From contig CALWJZ010000010.1 in the NCBI GenBank assembly GCA_944381145.1, forward strand, positions 1-36,156: a stretch of 36,156 nt of DNA, read 5' to 3'. Each line of letters opens with the position of its first letter. The stretch's first letter is position 1. This document shows, piece by piece, positions 22,469 through 30,942 of this stretch. This DNA is from an uncultured Clostridia bacterium. GTDB lineage: Bacteria > Bacillota > Clostridia > Christensenellales > UBA1242. The notes under the pieces were generated by a model, which had not been told where the DNA came from, did not search any database, and saw nothing but the letters and a program-made list of their open reading frames with translations. Made by a program: the position numbers and the translations under genes.

Positions 22469-23794
22469 ATGATAGTAGAGATTGATAGATTAGGAACAAA
22501 CGGTGAAGGAATTTTTATAGTTCCAGAAGGTGAACAAAAGGGTAAAATTTGCTTTGTAGATTTTGCTTTACCTGGTGAATTAGTTGATGTTGAGATTGTT
22601 AAGTCCAAGTCAAATTTTTGTGTTGCAAAATTGAATAAAATTATTAAATATAGTGAAAATCGAGAAATCCCCATTTGTCCTTTTTTTGCACATTGTGGTG
22701 GTTGTGATATTCAACATATGAAAAAGAATTTCCAAATAGATTTTAAGAAAAACAAAGTAATAAAAACACTAAGTAAATATTTAAATAATTTGGATAACAT
22801 AAAATTTATCAGATTAAATGATTTGTATTATAGAAATAAAATGGTTTTCCCATTTTGTAATAAAAATGGACAAGCATGCTTAGGAATGTATTGTAAAAAT
22901 TCACATGAATTTGTTGATATAAATTATTGTTATTTAACAAGTGAAAATATCAATAAAATACTTAAATTATCTAAAGATTTTTTTTCAAAGAACAAATTTG
23001 ATGCTTTTGATGAAAAATTAAATAAAGGTATTTTGAAATATTTAGTAGTAAAAGAATATAACAATCAATTTTTAGTATCAATTGTGTGTACAAAATTAAT
23101 AAATGTAAAGGATTTTTATAAAATATTAAATTCTGAATTTTCTGAAATTGGCTTATCTTTGATTATAAGCAATTCAAATGATGAAATTTTGACAGGTGAA
23201 TATATCCATTTATATGGTTTAAAGCAATTATCGATTGAAGAATTTGGAATTAATTATAATGTGAATATTTTGGGTTTTTTACAAATAAATAATGCAATAA
23301 AAATAGAATTATACAATAATGTTTTAAATGAAATATCTTATAATGATGTTGTAATTGATGCTTATAGTGGTGCTGGCCTTTTGACTGCAATTATAGCTAA
23401 AAAAGCAAAAAATGTTTTTGGAATAGAAATTAATAGTAGTGCAAGTAAAAGTTCAAAAGAATTAGCAAAAATAAATAATTTGAAAAATGCTAAATTTATT
23501 AATTCAGATGTAAAAGATGTTTTGATTGATTATTTGCAAACATACAAAAGTTCTGTGCTGATTTTAGATCCACCAAGAAGTGGCTGTGATAAAAAACTTT
23601 TGAATAAATTAATTGAAACTAAAAATATAAGTTTTTTACCAAAAAAAATAATTTATATTTCTTGTAATTTAATGACATTAGTTAGAGATTTGGAAATACT
23701 TAATAAATATTATGATTTACAAAATGTACACGCATTAGATATGTTTCCGCAAACAAAACATGTGGAATGTGTATCTTTTCTTAATTTAAAATAA
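22469..23794 (+). CDS. 23S rRNA (uracil-5)-methyltransferase, RlmD/RlmCD type
   Basis: 441 aa. The N-terminus is a TRAM domain (IDRLGTNGEGIFIVPEG). Cys70, Cys76 and Cys79 (CPFFAHCGGCD) plus a later Cys (about 157, NYCYL) are the ligands of a 4Fe-4S cluster typical of RlmD/RumA. The SAM-binding Rossmann domain has DAYSGAGLLTAIIA; DPPRSGCD and the catalytic-Cys motif YISCNLMTLVRDL complete the family signature. It methylates C5 of a uridine in 23S rRNA; Gram-positive RlmCD modifies both U747 and U1939. Which site is used here cannot be told. There is no Shine-Dalgarno before ATG 22469. Confidence 0.92.
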   Translation: MIVEIDRLGTNGEGIFIVPEGEQKGKICFVDFALPGELVDVEIVKSKSNFCVAKLNKIIKYSENREIPICPFFAHCGGCDIQHMKKNFQIDFKKNKVIKTLSKYLNNLDNIKFIRLNDLYYRNKMVFPFCNKNGQACLGMYCKNSHEFVDINYCYLTSENINKILKLSKDFFSKNKFDAFDEKLNKGILKYLVVKEYNNQFLVSIVCTKLINVKDFYKILNSEFSEIGLSLIISNSNDEILTGEYIHLYGLKQLSIEEFGINYNVNILGFLQINNAIKIELYNNVLNEISYNDVVIDAYSGAGLLTAIIAKKAKNVFGIEINSSASKSSKELAKINNLKNAKFINSDVKDVLIDYLQTYKSSVLILDPPRSGCDKKLLNKLIETKNISFLPKKIIYISCNLMTLVRDLEILNKYYDLQNVHALDMFPQTKHVECVSFLNLK

Positions 23795-23818
23795 TATTTT
23801 ATGCAAAATATTTTGTTT
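23793..23818 (+). terminator. AT-only terminator-like hairpin after the methyltransferase
   Basis: AATATTTT (23793-23800), loop ATGC, AAAATATT (23805-23812), then TTGTTT. Weak because the stem has no G-C pair. Confidence 0.4.
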
Positions 23819-23949
23819 ATTTATAATAACAATAATTTTAAACATTAATTTTTGTCTAAATTTAAGTAAAATGGAAAAAGTTTAATTTGCAAACTAATAA
23901 AAAAAATGATATATTATTTCAAATAAGGTATCAATTTTTGAATATTAAA

Positions 23950-23978
23950 TTGTGAGAAAATTGTAATTATTTTAATAT
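23950..23978 (+). promoter_or_regulatory. Putative promoter of the MreB-like gene
   Basis: TTGTGA (23950-23955), a 17-nt spacer and TAATAT (23973-23978), about 70 nt before the ATG. Confidence 0.4.
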
Positions 23979-24048
23979 ATTATATTAAGTATCATGAATT
24001 TAATTATAATAATTAATTCTAACAATTAATTTTAATTTTGGAGACACT

Positions 24049-25017
24049 ATGAAAAAAATAAATTTTGCAATAAGCATGAGTAGTAGTATGACTTCTATTT
24101 ACAAGGCAGGAGTAGGCGTTGTTTTGCATGATAGGTCTGTGGTTGTCACTGGAATAAAAGGGAAAAATGAAGTTGCGATTGCTGTTGGAAATGATGCATA
24201 TACGAGTGGATTGGAATATAGAAAAATTATCGATAAAGGTCAGATTGATTTTAGTTTGGCTGAACTTATGCTGGGGGAATATTTCAAGCAAGTACAAATT
24301 ACCAAAAAAGATGGAATTGTATTTTTGGTATCTTTAGATGATATGAAATTAGTGGCAGAATACAAAAATTTGGCTTATGCATTAGGTATAAATTATGTCA
24401 AAGTGATTCCTTCTATTATTTCTACTGCATTTGGTTTTGAAATTGAAAGTTTTAGAAAATCATATTTACTTGTGGATATTGGGGCAAATACCGAAATTGC
24501 AATTATAAATAATGGCCGAATTTTGACTGGTGCAACTGTATATAATGGTGGAAACAATATTGATGAAAAAATTTCTAAATATATCTATAATGAAAAAAGT
24601 ATAGATATTAGCAGAGAAACTGCAGAAATGGTAAAAAATGAATTGGCAACTCTATTGCCAAACGATATTAGATCTATTACGATAGAGGGATTTATAAAAG
24701 ATACTACTGAATATGCGACAGTAAATATTAATAGTAATGATATATTTGGAATAATTGTTGAAGAATATTCTGCTATTTCAACTGCTATACTACAAATTTT
24801 GGCGAGTGTTGATAATGAAATTAATCAAGATATAAAAAAACATGGTATTTATCTATGTGGAGCATCAAGTAAAATAGTAGGTATTGAAAAATTTTTAAAT
24901 GTTAAGCTTGATTTGTTGTGTTATAAATACAAACCAGAAACAGTTACTATGATTGGTGCTGGACAAATTTTAGATGAACCAGAAATAATAGATAAAATAG
25001 TACTTGAAAATTCATAA
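24049..25017 (+). CDS. Divergent MreB-like actin protein
   Basis: 322 aa with GGAG upstream. The domain order follows MreB: IIDKGQIDFSLAELMLGEYF parallels the MreB segment xVIADFxxTExMLxYF, the phosphate-2 loop is LLVDIGANTEIAII, INNGRILTGATVYNGGNNID follows, and the adenosine-site region YLCGASSKIVGIEKFL is present. The phosphate-1 loop, normally DLGTANT, reads SMSSSMTSIY, without its Asp and Gly. ATP binding or hydrolysis may therefore be altered. MreB organises cell-wall synthesis; here it lies upstream of minDE and spoIVFAB, the position of mreB in the Bacillus mre-min-spoIVF cluster, but mreC, mreD and minC are absent. It may be a specialised or sporulation-linked paralogue. Confidence 0.8.
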   Translation: MKKINFAISMSSSMTSIYKAGVGVVLHDRSVVVTGIKGKNEVAIAVGNDAYTSGLEYRKIIDKGQIDFSLAELMLGEYFKQVQITKKDGIVFLVSLDDMKLVAEYKNLAYALGINYVKVIPSIISTAFGFEIESFRKSYLLVDIGANTEIAIINNGRILTGATVYNGGNNIDEKISKYIYNEKSIDISRETAEMVKNELATLLPNDIRSITIEGFIKDTTEYATVNINSNDIFGIIVEEYSAISTAILQILASVDNEINQDIKKHGIYLCGASSKIVGIEKFLNVKLDLLCYKYKPETVTMIGAGQILDEPEIIDKIVLENS

Positions 25018-25086
25018 AATATAATTTGAAAAACTGTAGAAATAAAAAATAATAAGCAATCTATTGTCGATTGATAATTAATAATT

Positions 25087-25120
25087 AAGTAAAGGATTTT
25101 ATATTCTTTACTTTTTTTTT
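25087..25120 (+). terminator. Terminator after the MreB-like gene
   Basis: AAGTAAAG (25087-25094) with CTTTACTT (25106-25113), followed by a long T run. Confidence 0.75.
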
Positions 25121-25136
25121 ATGATTTAATTATAAT
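25107..25136 (+). promoter_or_regulatory. Putative promoter of minDE
   Basis: TTTACT (25107-25112), an 18-nt spacer and TATAAT (25131-25136). It overlaps the preceding terminator; a second TATAAT occurs at 25148. Confidence 0.4.
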
Positions 25137-25166
25137 ATTTCTATCGTTATAATTTAAGGTGATTGA

Positions 25167-25955
25167 ATGGCAAGGAAATTTGTAATTACTAGTGGAAAAG
25201 GTGGAGTAGGAAAAACTACAATTGTGGCTTCTCTTGGATTAACTCTTGCTAGATTAGGTTACAAAACTTTACTTATTGATATGGATTTTGGACTAAATAA
25301 TTTAGATGTTCTTATGAATATCGAGAATAAGATTGTATATGACATTATTGACGTAATAGAGGGTAAGTGTTCTCCAAAACAAGCATTAATTCAAGATTTA
25401 ATTGAAAATAATTTATATATTTTTCCAAGTACACATGGTTTTTGTAGAGTTAAGTTTGGATCAAGAGAATTGCTTGCAATAATATCTAGTTTAGAAAAAT
25501 ATTTTGATTTTGTTCTAATTGATAGTCCAGCAGGAATTGATGGCGGATTTAGAAGAGCAATTGGTTGTGGAGATGAATATATTGTGGTGACAACTCCACA
25601 TTTATCTGCAATACGTGATGCAGACAAAATTATTACAAATTTGATAAGCGAAAAGAAACCTTATTTAATTATAAATCGCGCTAGAGGCGATTTGATGCTT
25701 GATTCAAAAATGTTAAATGTAAAAACAATAATTAATTCTCTAAATGCAGAAATAATAGGTGTAATACCTGAAGATGATAATGTTTCATTACAACTTTTGA
25801 CAGGAGGAGCTTTTGATGAAAATACAGCTATACAAAAATCATTAAATATGATTGCACATAATATTATTAGTGGTGAAAATAAAATATTTGATTGTACAAA
25901 AAAATATCGTGGTTTTTTGGGAACCATCAGAAAAAATTTGAAAAGTAGGTTATAA
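25167..25955 (+). CDS. minD: Septum-site determining ATPase MinD
   Basis: 262 aa, after AAGGTG. MinD binds the membrane as an ATP dimer and positions the division site. The deviant Walker A SGKGGVGKTT (9-18), Walker A' LLIDMDFGLNNLD, switch and Walker B region FVLIDSPAGID, and a C-terminal amphipathic membrane-targeting helix (GFLGTIRKNLKSRL) are all present. The stop overlaps the minE ATG by 1 nt (TAATG). minC, usually just upstream, is missing here, where the neighbour is the MreB-like gene. The inhibitor MinC must be elsewhere or absent. Confidence 0.95.
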   Translation: MARKFVITSGKGGVGKTTIVASLGLTLARLGYKTLLIDMDFGLNNLDVLMNIENKIVYDIIDVIEGKCSPKQALIQDLIENNLYIFPSTHGFCRVKFGSRELLAIISSLEKYFDFVLIDSPAGIDGGFRRAIGCGDEYIVVTTPHLSAIRDADKIITNLISEKKPYLIINRARGDLMLDSKMLNVKTIINSLNAEIIGVIPEDDNVSLQLLTGGAFDENTAIQKSLNMIAHNIISGENKIFDCTKKYRGFLGTIRKNLKSRL

Positions 25956-26197
25956 TGAAAAATTTACAAATAGTTGAAAATAGATTAAAAAATATGATAG
26001 TTTCAGATAAAAAAGAAAATCCTATGAGAATTGCAAAAGTTTTAAAATCTGAAATAGTTAATGTTTTGAAAAATTATTTTGAAATAACTTGTGAAGACGT
26101 AAATTTGGACATTTTGATTGATGAGAATGGTAAATATGATATACAAATAAATGTTTTGTCAAGGGCTATAAAAATTGCAAATACTTTTGCAGATTAG
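25955..26197 (+). CDS. minE: Cell division topological specificity factor MinE
   Basis: 80 aa, within the normal MinE range. An N-terminal membrane/MinD-binding helix (about 1-35, RLKNMIVSDKKENP) precedes the anti-MinCD region and the C-terminal topological domain (DVNLDILIDENGKYDIQINV). It stimulates MinD ATPase and drives Min oscillation or patterning. It is translationally coupled to minD. MinE is found in many clostridia but not in Bacillus subtilis, so the pair points to an oscillating-type Min system. Confidence 0.88.
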   Translation: MKNLQIVENRLKNMIVSDKKENPMRIAKVLKSEIVNVLKNYFEITCEDVNLDILIDENGKYDIQINVLSRAIKIANTFAD

Positions 26198-26225
26198 CAT
26201 AAAATTATTTGGACAAGCATATTAT
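26197..26225 (+). promoter_or_regulatory. Candidate sigma-E promoter of spoIVFAB
   Basis: A GCATAAA box (26197-26203), 14 nt, and CATATTAT (26218-26225) resemble the sigma-E consensus (GKATATT - 13-15 - CATACAMT). It ends 5 nt before the ATG, so the mRNA would have almost no leader. This fits mother-cell expression of spoIVF genes. Confidence 0.45.
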
Positions 26226-26230
26226 TAAGT

Positions 26231-26839
26231 ATGGAAAAGAAAGTATTAATATTAAGTATAAAAAAAAATGAAATAATACAACAAAAAAGAAAAATAAAAA
26301 GAAACTACTTATTTAATTTGTCATTTATATTTATTTGTTTATTTACTTTATTATTTTCAAGTAGTAATAGTATTTTTTCAAATATCAAAAGTAATATGGT
26401 ACAAATATATAATCCTGTAAATTCTTTGTATAGTGATAATAGTGATATTGTTTTCACAAATTCAAATGCACTAAATAAAGATACGCTTAATTTTATTGTT
26501 CCTATAAAAGGTTCAAATATTGAAGTGGATAGTAATGGTACAATTGTTATGAATGTTGTATCATATATAATAGTTACTTCTATTGAAAGTGGAATAGTAG
26601 AGGAAACTGGAATTACCAATGATGGTATCAAATACATAAAGATAAGACACAACGCTAATGTCTATTCTTTAATTGAAAATGTGGATATAATAGGTATAAA
26701 TAAATTAGATACAGTTAAGAGTGGTCAAGATATTGCCACAGCCAAAGTTGGAGATAAAGTATATCTACAAATTTTTAAAGATGATAATAAAATTACAAAT
26801 TTAAAAATTGATCAAAACAAAATAATATGGGAAAGTTAA
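26231..26839 (+). CDS. spoIVFA: SpoIVFA-like LytM/M23-fold membrane protein
   Basis: 202 aa. A cytoplasmic basic N-terminus is followed by one TM helix (about 26-46), a linker, and a C-terminal LytM-like domain (SGIVEETGITNDGIKYIKIR, VKSGQDIATAKVGDKVYLQI). The HxH and HxxxD zinc ligands of active M23 peptidases are lacking, as expected for SpoIVFA, the regulator that holds SpoIVFB inactive in the outer forespore membrane. The assignment rests mainly on position: it overlaps the spoIVFB start by 13 nt and follows minDE, the same order as in Bacillus. No Shine-Dalgarno is present. Confidence 0.75.
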   Translation: MEKKVLILSIKKNEIIQQKRKIKRNYLFNLSFIFICLFTLLFSSSNSIFSNIKSNMVQIYNPVNSLYSDNSDIVFTNSNALNKDTLNFIVPIKGSNIEVDSNGTIVMNVVSYIIVTSIESGIVEETGITNDGIKYIKIRHNANVYSLIENVDIIGINKLDTVKSGQDIATAKVGDKVYLQIFKDDNKITNLKIDQNKIIWES

Positions 26840-27606
26840 AAATAAAATTTCATCCACTTTTTGTGTTGTATGTTTTTTTGTGCATATACTTTAATTGGTT
26901 TAACAAAATATTTTATTATGTTATTACTGTCACGCTTCATGAATATGGGCATTATTTTGTTGCAAAATACTTTGGTTATCAAATTGATAGCATGATTTTT
27001 TCATTAAGTGGAGCTGGAATTACAAGTAATAATAATTTTAAAAGTAAACATGACATTTTGATATCTATAGCAGGGCCATTAGTAAATTTGTTGATATTGC
27101 TTATTACAGTATGTTCTTGGTGGATTTTCCCTCTTACATATTTATATACTTATGACTTTTTGATTAGCAACTTGGTAGTAATGTTTTTTAATTTGATACC
27201 CATATATCCACTTGATGGTGGAAGAATATTGTTTGCCTTTCTTTCAATGAAAAATATAAGCAAAAGCAAACTTATGAAAATTAATAAATATGTTTGTTTA
27301 ACTTTTGGTATAACTATGATTATTTTTTATATTGTGTCTTTGTTTTATATTAGTAATCTCAATTTGTTATTTATTGGCGTTTTTCTGACAATTAATAGTA
27401 TTAATTGTGACAAAAATATATATTTTGACAAAATTCAAAGCTTAAATAAAAAAATGAACAAACCAGTAGAAGTCAAAGTATTCAAAGTAAACTGTGAAAA
27501 TACAAAAGAATTGATAAAATATCTAAATCCTCATTATTATTCTATATTTCAAATAAGTGTAAATAACAAATCAAAAACTATTGAAGAAAAAGATTTATTT
27601 AACTAA
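26827..27606 (+). CDS. spoIVFB: Site-2 family intramembrane protease SpoIVFB
   Basis: 259 aa, several TM helices. The zinc motif is HEYGH (His38, Glu39, His42), and the third ligand is in NLIPIYPLDGGR (Asp130). SpoIVFB cuts pro-sigma-K within the membrane during engulfment-stage sporulation. The C-terminal part, about 200-259, is a soluble tail (ELIKYLNPHYYSIFQISV) with no clear CBS domain pattern. It starts inside the spoIVFA-like gene with no ribosome binding site of its own, so expression is coupled. Confidence 0.9.
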   Translation: MGKLKIKFHPLFVLYVFLCIYFNWFNKIFYYVITVTLHEYGHYFVAKYFGYQIDSMIFSLSGAGITSNNNFKSKHDILISIAGPLVNLLILLITVCSWWIFPLTYLYTYDFLISNLVVMFFNLIPIYPLDGGRILFAFLSMKNISKSKLMKINKYVCLTFGITMIIFYIVSLFYISNLNLLFIGVFLTINSINCDKNIYFDKIQSLNKKMNKPVEVKVFKVNCENTKELIKYLNPHYYSIFQISVNNKSKTIEEKDLFN

Positions 27607-27719
27607 AAATAATATTTAGATATTAAATTGAATGATTTTGCAAAATAAAAAATTTTTTATATAATATTTTCAAGATGATTTAATAAATTATTTAATTAAT
27701 TGAATATTTGGATTTACTA

Positions 27720-29921
27720 ATGACAAAAAAAAGAATTTTAAATATAAGAGTTATGTTTGTTATATTTTGCGGGCTGATGCTCGGAATTCTTTTTTGTTAT
27801 GGAATAATAAAAGAAGTTTTAAATTTGTTAACTGCTAGTTTATTAATGTTATTAGTATTTTCTATTTGTGTATTTTTTCTTTTGTATTCTTATTTTACAA
27901 AAAAACATAATGAAGCGTGTAGATTCAGAAAAAATATATCTTTTATTATAAAAATTTCAAGTATAGCATTCTTTTTGTCGTTTTGTGTTGGAATGATAAT
28001 TTTAATTGTGCCATTTTTCAGGATTATTAATGTTATAGATTTTACTACAGAAGTTACTGTTACTGGTGTTGTGAGTGATTATGTTGAAGAAAATTCTACG
28101 CATAAAAAATTCATATTAAAAAATTGCATAATTATTGATGACAAAAATATTTATTCAACTGATTTTAAGATTTGTGTTTATACTAATACTGTAGCAGAAA
28201 TAAATTTGGGTGATAAGATTGAATTTTTTTCAGAAATTGAAAAGTATGATTATAATAAGGCTTCAGATTTTACAAAATTATCTCAACAAATTGCTTATAG
28301 GACATTTGTTGATGCGTCTAGTATAAAATATATTGATGAAAATATAAGCATAAAAGATACTATAAAAGATGCTACTAAAGATGTTTTATACAATAACTTA
28401 AGTTCGGACAATGCTGGTATTGCATATGCTGTATTATTCGGTGATAAGCAGGGATTAAGTGAAAATTTGCAAGATATGTTTTCATATGCAGGAATTTCAC
28501 ATATACTTGCCGTTTCTGGATTGCATATAGGAGTCTTAGTTTCTGCATTGTATATTTTTTTGAAGAAAATTAAGATAAATAAATATATTAGGTTTTTTCT
28601 ATTATTTGTCATTTTAATTTTTTATAGTTATTTGTGTAATTTTACACCTAGTGTATGCAGAGCCAGTATAATGGCATTATTATTATGTTTATGTGATTTA
28701 TTTGGTATAGAGTATGATATGCTTAGTAGTTTAAGTATAGCGGGTATTATCATTTTATTACTAAGTCCTTTGAGTTTGTTTACAATTTCTTTTCAATTAT
28801 CTTTTTTGTGTATTTTTGCAATAATTTCTATTGCTCCTTCAATAAGCTCTTTTCTATTGAAACTAAAATTGCCCAAATTTTTGGCAAGGGCGTTGGCAAT
28901 TAGCATAGCTACTAATATTGCAATTCTTCCAGTATGTCTTAATACATTTACACAAGTAAGTTTGATTGGTATATTAACCAATATTTTTGTTTTGCCAATA
29001 TTTAGTGTGACTTATGTTTTTTTGTTTGTAATAACAATTTTATGTTTGTGTATAAATTTTCTTGGATTTCTTCTATTTATTCCAAATTTGTTTCTACACA
29101 TTATAAAAGTTATAGCAAATTTTACAACCTCTATTAATTTTGGCATATTTAAAGTATTCAATGTTAGTTATTGGGCATTAGTTATTTTAATTTTAACTTC
29201 AATTATAATTCATTTTTTGATGATAAAAAAATTTGTAAAAAGTGGTATAACAATAATTTTTGTAGCTTTGTTAATATCTACAATGTTAAGTGGATTTTTA
29301 CCTAAAAATTATAGTGGTGAAAATTTTGCTTTCAATTTTAAGTATGATTCAAATACGATGTATTATATTCAAAATGGTTCTGTGACAATGATTGGTTCTA
29401 ATATTGAAAGTTCTCAAGTTTTGAGTGAATTAAAAACTTTGAGGGTAAAAAATATTGATTATATAATTGCTTACGATTTTCAATTAAACAATATTGACAA
29501 TTTACTACAAATTATTAATGAAAATAATGTAAAATATGTATACTTACCAGAAAAATTTAATTATAATAGTTTGGTTAAAAAATTTGATAAAATTAAATTT
29601 TTTAAAGATAATATAACTTTGAATAATATAAATTTGAAAACTATTGAATATGGTGAGCAAATAATCGCTGTATATATTGAAAATTCAAACATAGGGGATT
29701 TACTAATTCCCGAAATAAGTCCTACAAAAGCTGAAGCACAATATCTTATGGAAAATTTTCAAACTATAGATATAATTTATTTAAACAATCTAAGTACAAA
29801 TATCAATATTGATAGTTTAAATACTAAATTAATTATTATTAATGAAGGCAAAGATAATCATGTTATATCTTTAGAAAATATTGAATTTTATAGTTTGAGT
29901 AAAAAGTTAGTTAAGGAGTAG
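27720..29921 (+). CDS. comEC: ComEC/Rec2 DNA-uptake channel with degenerate beta-lactamase-like domain
   Basis: 733 aa from ATG 27720; the frame also opens at TTG 27708. N-terminal TM helices and an OB-like extracellular domain (EVTVTGVVSDYVEEN) are followed by the Competence domain with ISHILAVSGLHIGVLVS (VSGLHIG at 265-271) and about eight more TM helices. ComEC carries single-stranded DNA across the membrane. The C-terminal region (about 520 onwards) keeps the beta-strand order of a metallo-beta-lactamase-like domain (NIDYIIAYDFQLNNIDNLL), but the HxHxDH zinc signature is replaced. The nuclease is therefore likely inactive. It is followed by holA after 4 nt, the classical comEC-holA-rpsT neighbourhood. 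Confidence 0.9.
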   Translation: MTKKRILNIRVMFVIFCGLMLGILFCYGIIKEVLNLLTASLLMLLVFSICVFFLLYSYFTKKHNEACRFRKNISFIIKISSIAFFLSFCVGMIILIVPFFRIINVIDFTTEVTVTGVVSDYVEENSTHKKFILKNCIIIDDKNIYSTDFKICVYTNTVAEINLGDKIEFFSEIEKYDYNKASDFTKLSQQIAYRTFVDASSIKYIDENISIKDTIKDATKDVLYNNLSSDNAGIAYAVLFGDKQGLSENLQDMFSYAGISHILAVSGLHIGVLVSALYIFLKKIKINKYIRFFLLFVILIFYSYLCNFTPSVCRASIMALLLCLCDLFGIEYDMLSSLSIAGIIILLLSPLSLFTISFQLSFLCIFAIISIAPSISSFLLKLKLPKFLARALAISIATNIAILPVCLNTFTQVSLIGILTNIFVLPIFSVTYVFLFVITILCLCINFLGFLLFIPNLFLHIIKVIANFTTSINFGIFKVFNVSYWALVILILTSIIIHFLMIKKFVKSGITIIFVALLISTMLSGFLPKNYSGENFAFNFKYDSNTMYYIQNGSVTMIGSNIESSQVLSELKTLRVKNIDYIIAYDFQLNNIDNLLQIINENNVKYVYLPEKFNYNSLVKKFDKIKFFKDNITLNNINLKTIEYGEQIIAVYIENSNIGDLLIPEISPTKAEAQYLMENFQTIDIIYLNNLSTNINIDSLNTKLIIINEGKDNHVISLENIEFYSLSKKLVKE

Positions 29922-29925
29922 TGTT

Positions 29926-30903
29926 ATGAGGTTTGAGGAATTAAAGAAAAATCTAGTTCAAAAAATTGAATATGTATATGTTTTATCGGGTATTGATGAA
30001 TATCTTTTAGATTCTGCTTATAAACTAATTGTTAAATATTCTCAAATTGATATTCCGGATTTGAATTTAATCAAATATGGAGAAGGAATAATTGATTTTG
30101 ATGATGTTATAAGATCTTTAAATACATTACCTGTTTTTTGTAATAAAAAAATTGTATATTTGGATCTAAAAAGTACAAAAAAATCAGATATTAAAAATAT
30201 AAATGCATTAAATGATTATTTAAAATGTCCAAATAATTCAAGTGTTTTGATTATCAATATTGGAAGCAATTCAGATGTTTTTACACTAAATAATCCAAAT
30301 ATTATTCAAGTTGATTGTAGTAGATTACCATATAATATAGTTAAATTAAAAATAAAAAACATGTTAGAAAAATATAGTAAAGAAATTGAAGAAGACGCAA
30401 TTGAAATTTTATATAATTTAACTTTAGGTGATTTGCAAAAAATTTCCATGGAAATTAATAAACTAATATCATTTGTTGGTGAAAACAAAAAAATTCAAGT
30501 TAAAGATATTCGTGAGATAGTTACACCAAGTCTCGAATATCAAGTTTTTGAATTAACTGATGCTTTAGCCAAAAAAGATAGTTCAAAAGTTTTTTCTATA
30601 ATTAATGATATGAAGTCAAAAAAAGACGAATATAAAACTTTGCCTTCTATTATATTTTCTCACTTTAGACGACTATTTATGGTCGCTTTAAATCAAGATA
30701 GAAACAAGGTAGAATTATCAAAATTACTTAATGTAAAAGAATACGCTGTGAAAATGTCGATACAACAGGTTAATTTATTTTCTAAATCGTCACTAAAAAA
30801 AATTAATGAACTATGTAATAAAGTAGATTATGATTTAAAACAAAGTAATATTTCTTTGGATAATGCTATAAACTTAATAGTTTTAACAATTTTGAATTTA
30901 TAA
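29926..30903 (+). CDS. holA: DNA polymerase III delta subunit
   Basis: 325 aa, near family length, with GGAG upstream. HolA opens the beta clamp in the clamp-loader complex. Typical sequence features are the N-terminal YVLSGIDEYLLDSAYKLI, LNTLPVFCNKKIVYLDL, AIEILYNLTLGDLQKISMEI and a C-terminal collar domain (VFELTDALAKKDSSKVFSII, FSHFRRLFMVAL). It is co-transcribed with comEC (4-nt gap) and ends at a bidirectional terminator facing rpsT, which lies in opposite orientation. Confidence 0.92.
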   Translation: MRFEELKKNLVQKIEYVYVLSGIDEYLLDSAYKLIVKYSQIDIPDLNLIKYGEGIIDFDDVIRSLNTLPVFCNKKIVYLDLKSTKKSDIKNINALNDYLKCPNNSSVLIINIGSNSDVFTLNNPNIIQVDCSRLPYNIVKLKIKNMLEKYSKEIEEDAIEILYNLTLGDLQKISMEINKLISFVGENKKIQVKDIREIVTPSLEYQVFELTDALAKKDSSKVFSIINDMKSKKDEYKTLPSIIFSHFRRLFMVALNQDRNKVELSKLLNVKEYAVKMSIQQVNLFSKSSLKKINELCNKVDYDLKQSNISLDNAINLIVLTILNL

Positions 30904-30942
30904 AAAAAATATCATTTACTAAAGTGTAAATGATATTTTTTA
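30903..30942. terminator. Bidirectional terminator between holA and rpsT
   Basis: AAAAATATCATTTAC (30905-30919) and GTAAATGATATTTTT (30926-30940) are a perfect inverted repeat with a 6-nt loop and A/T runs on both sides. Confidence 0.9.
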
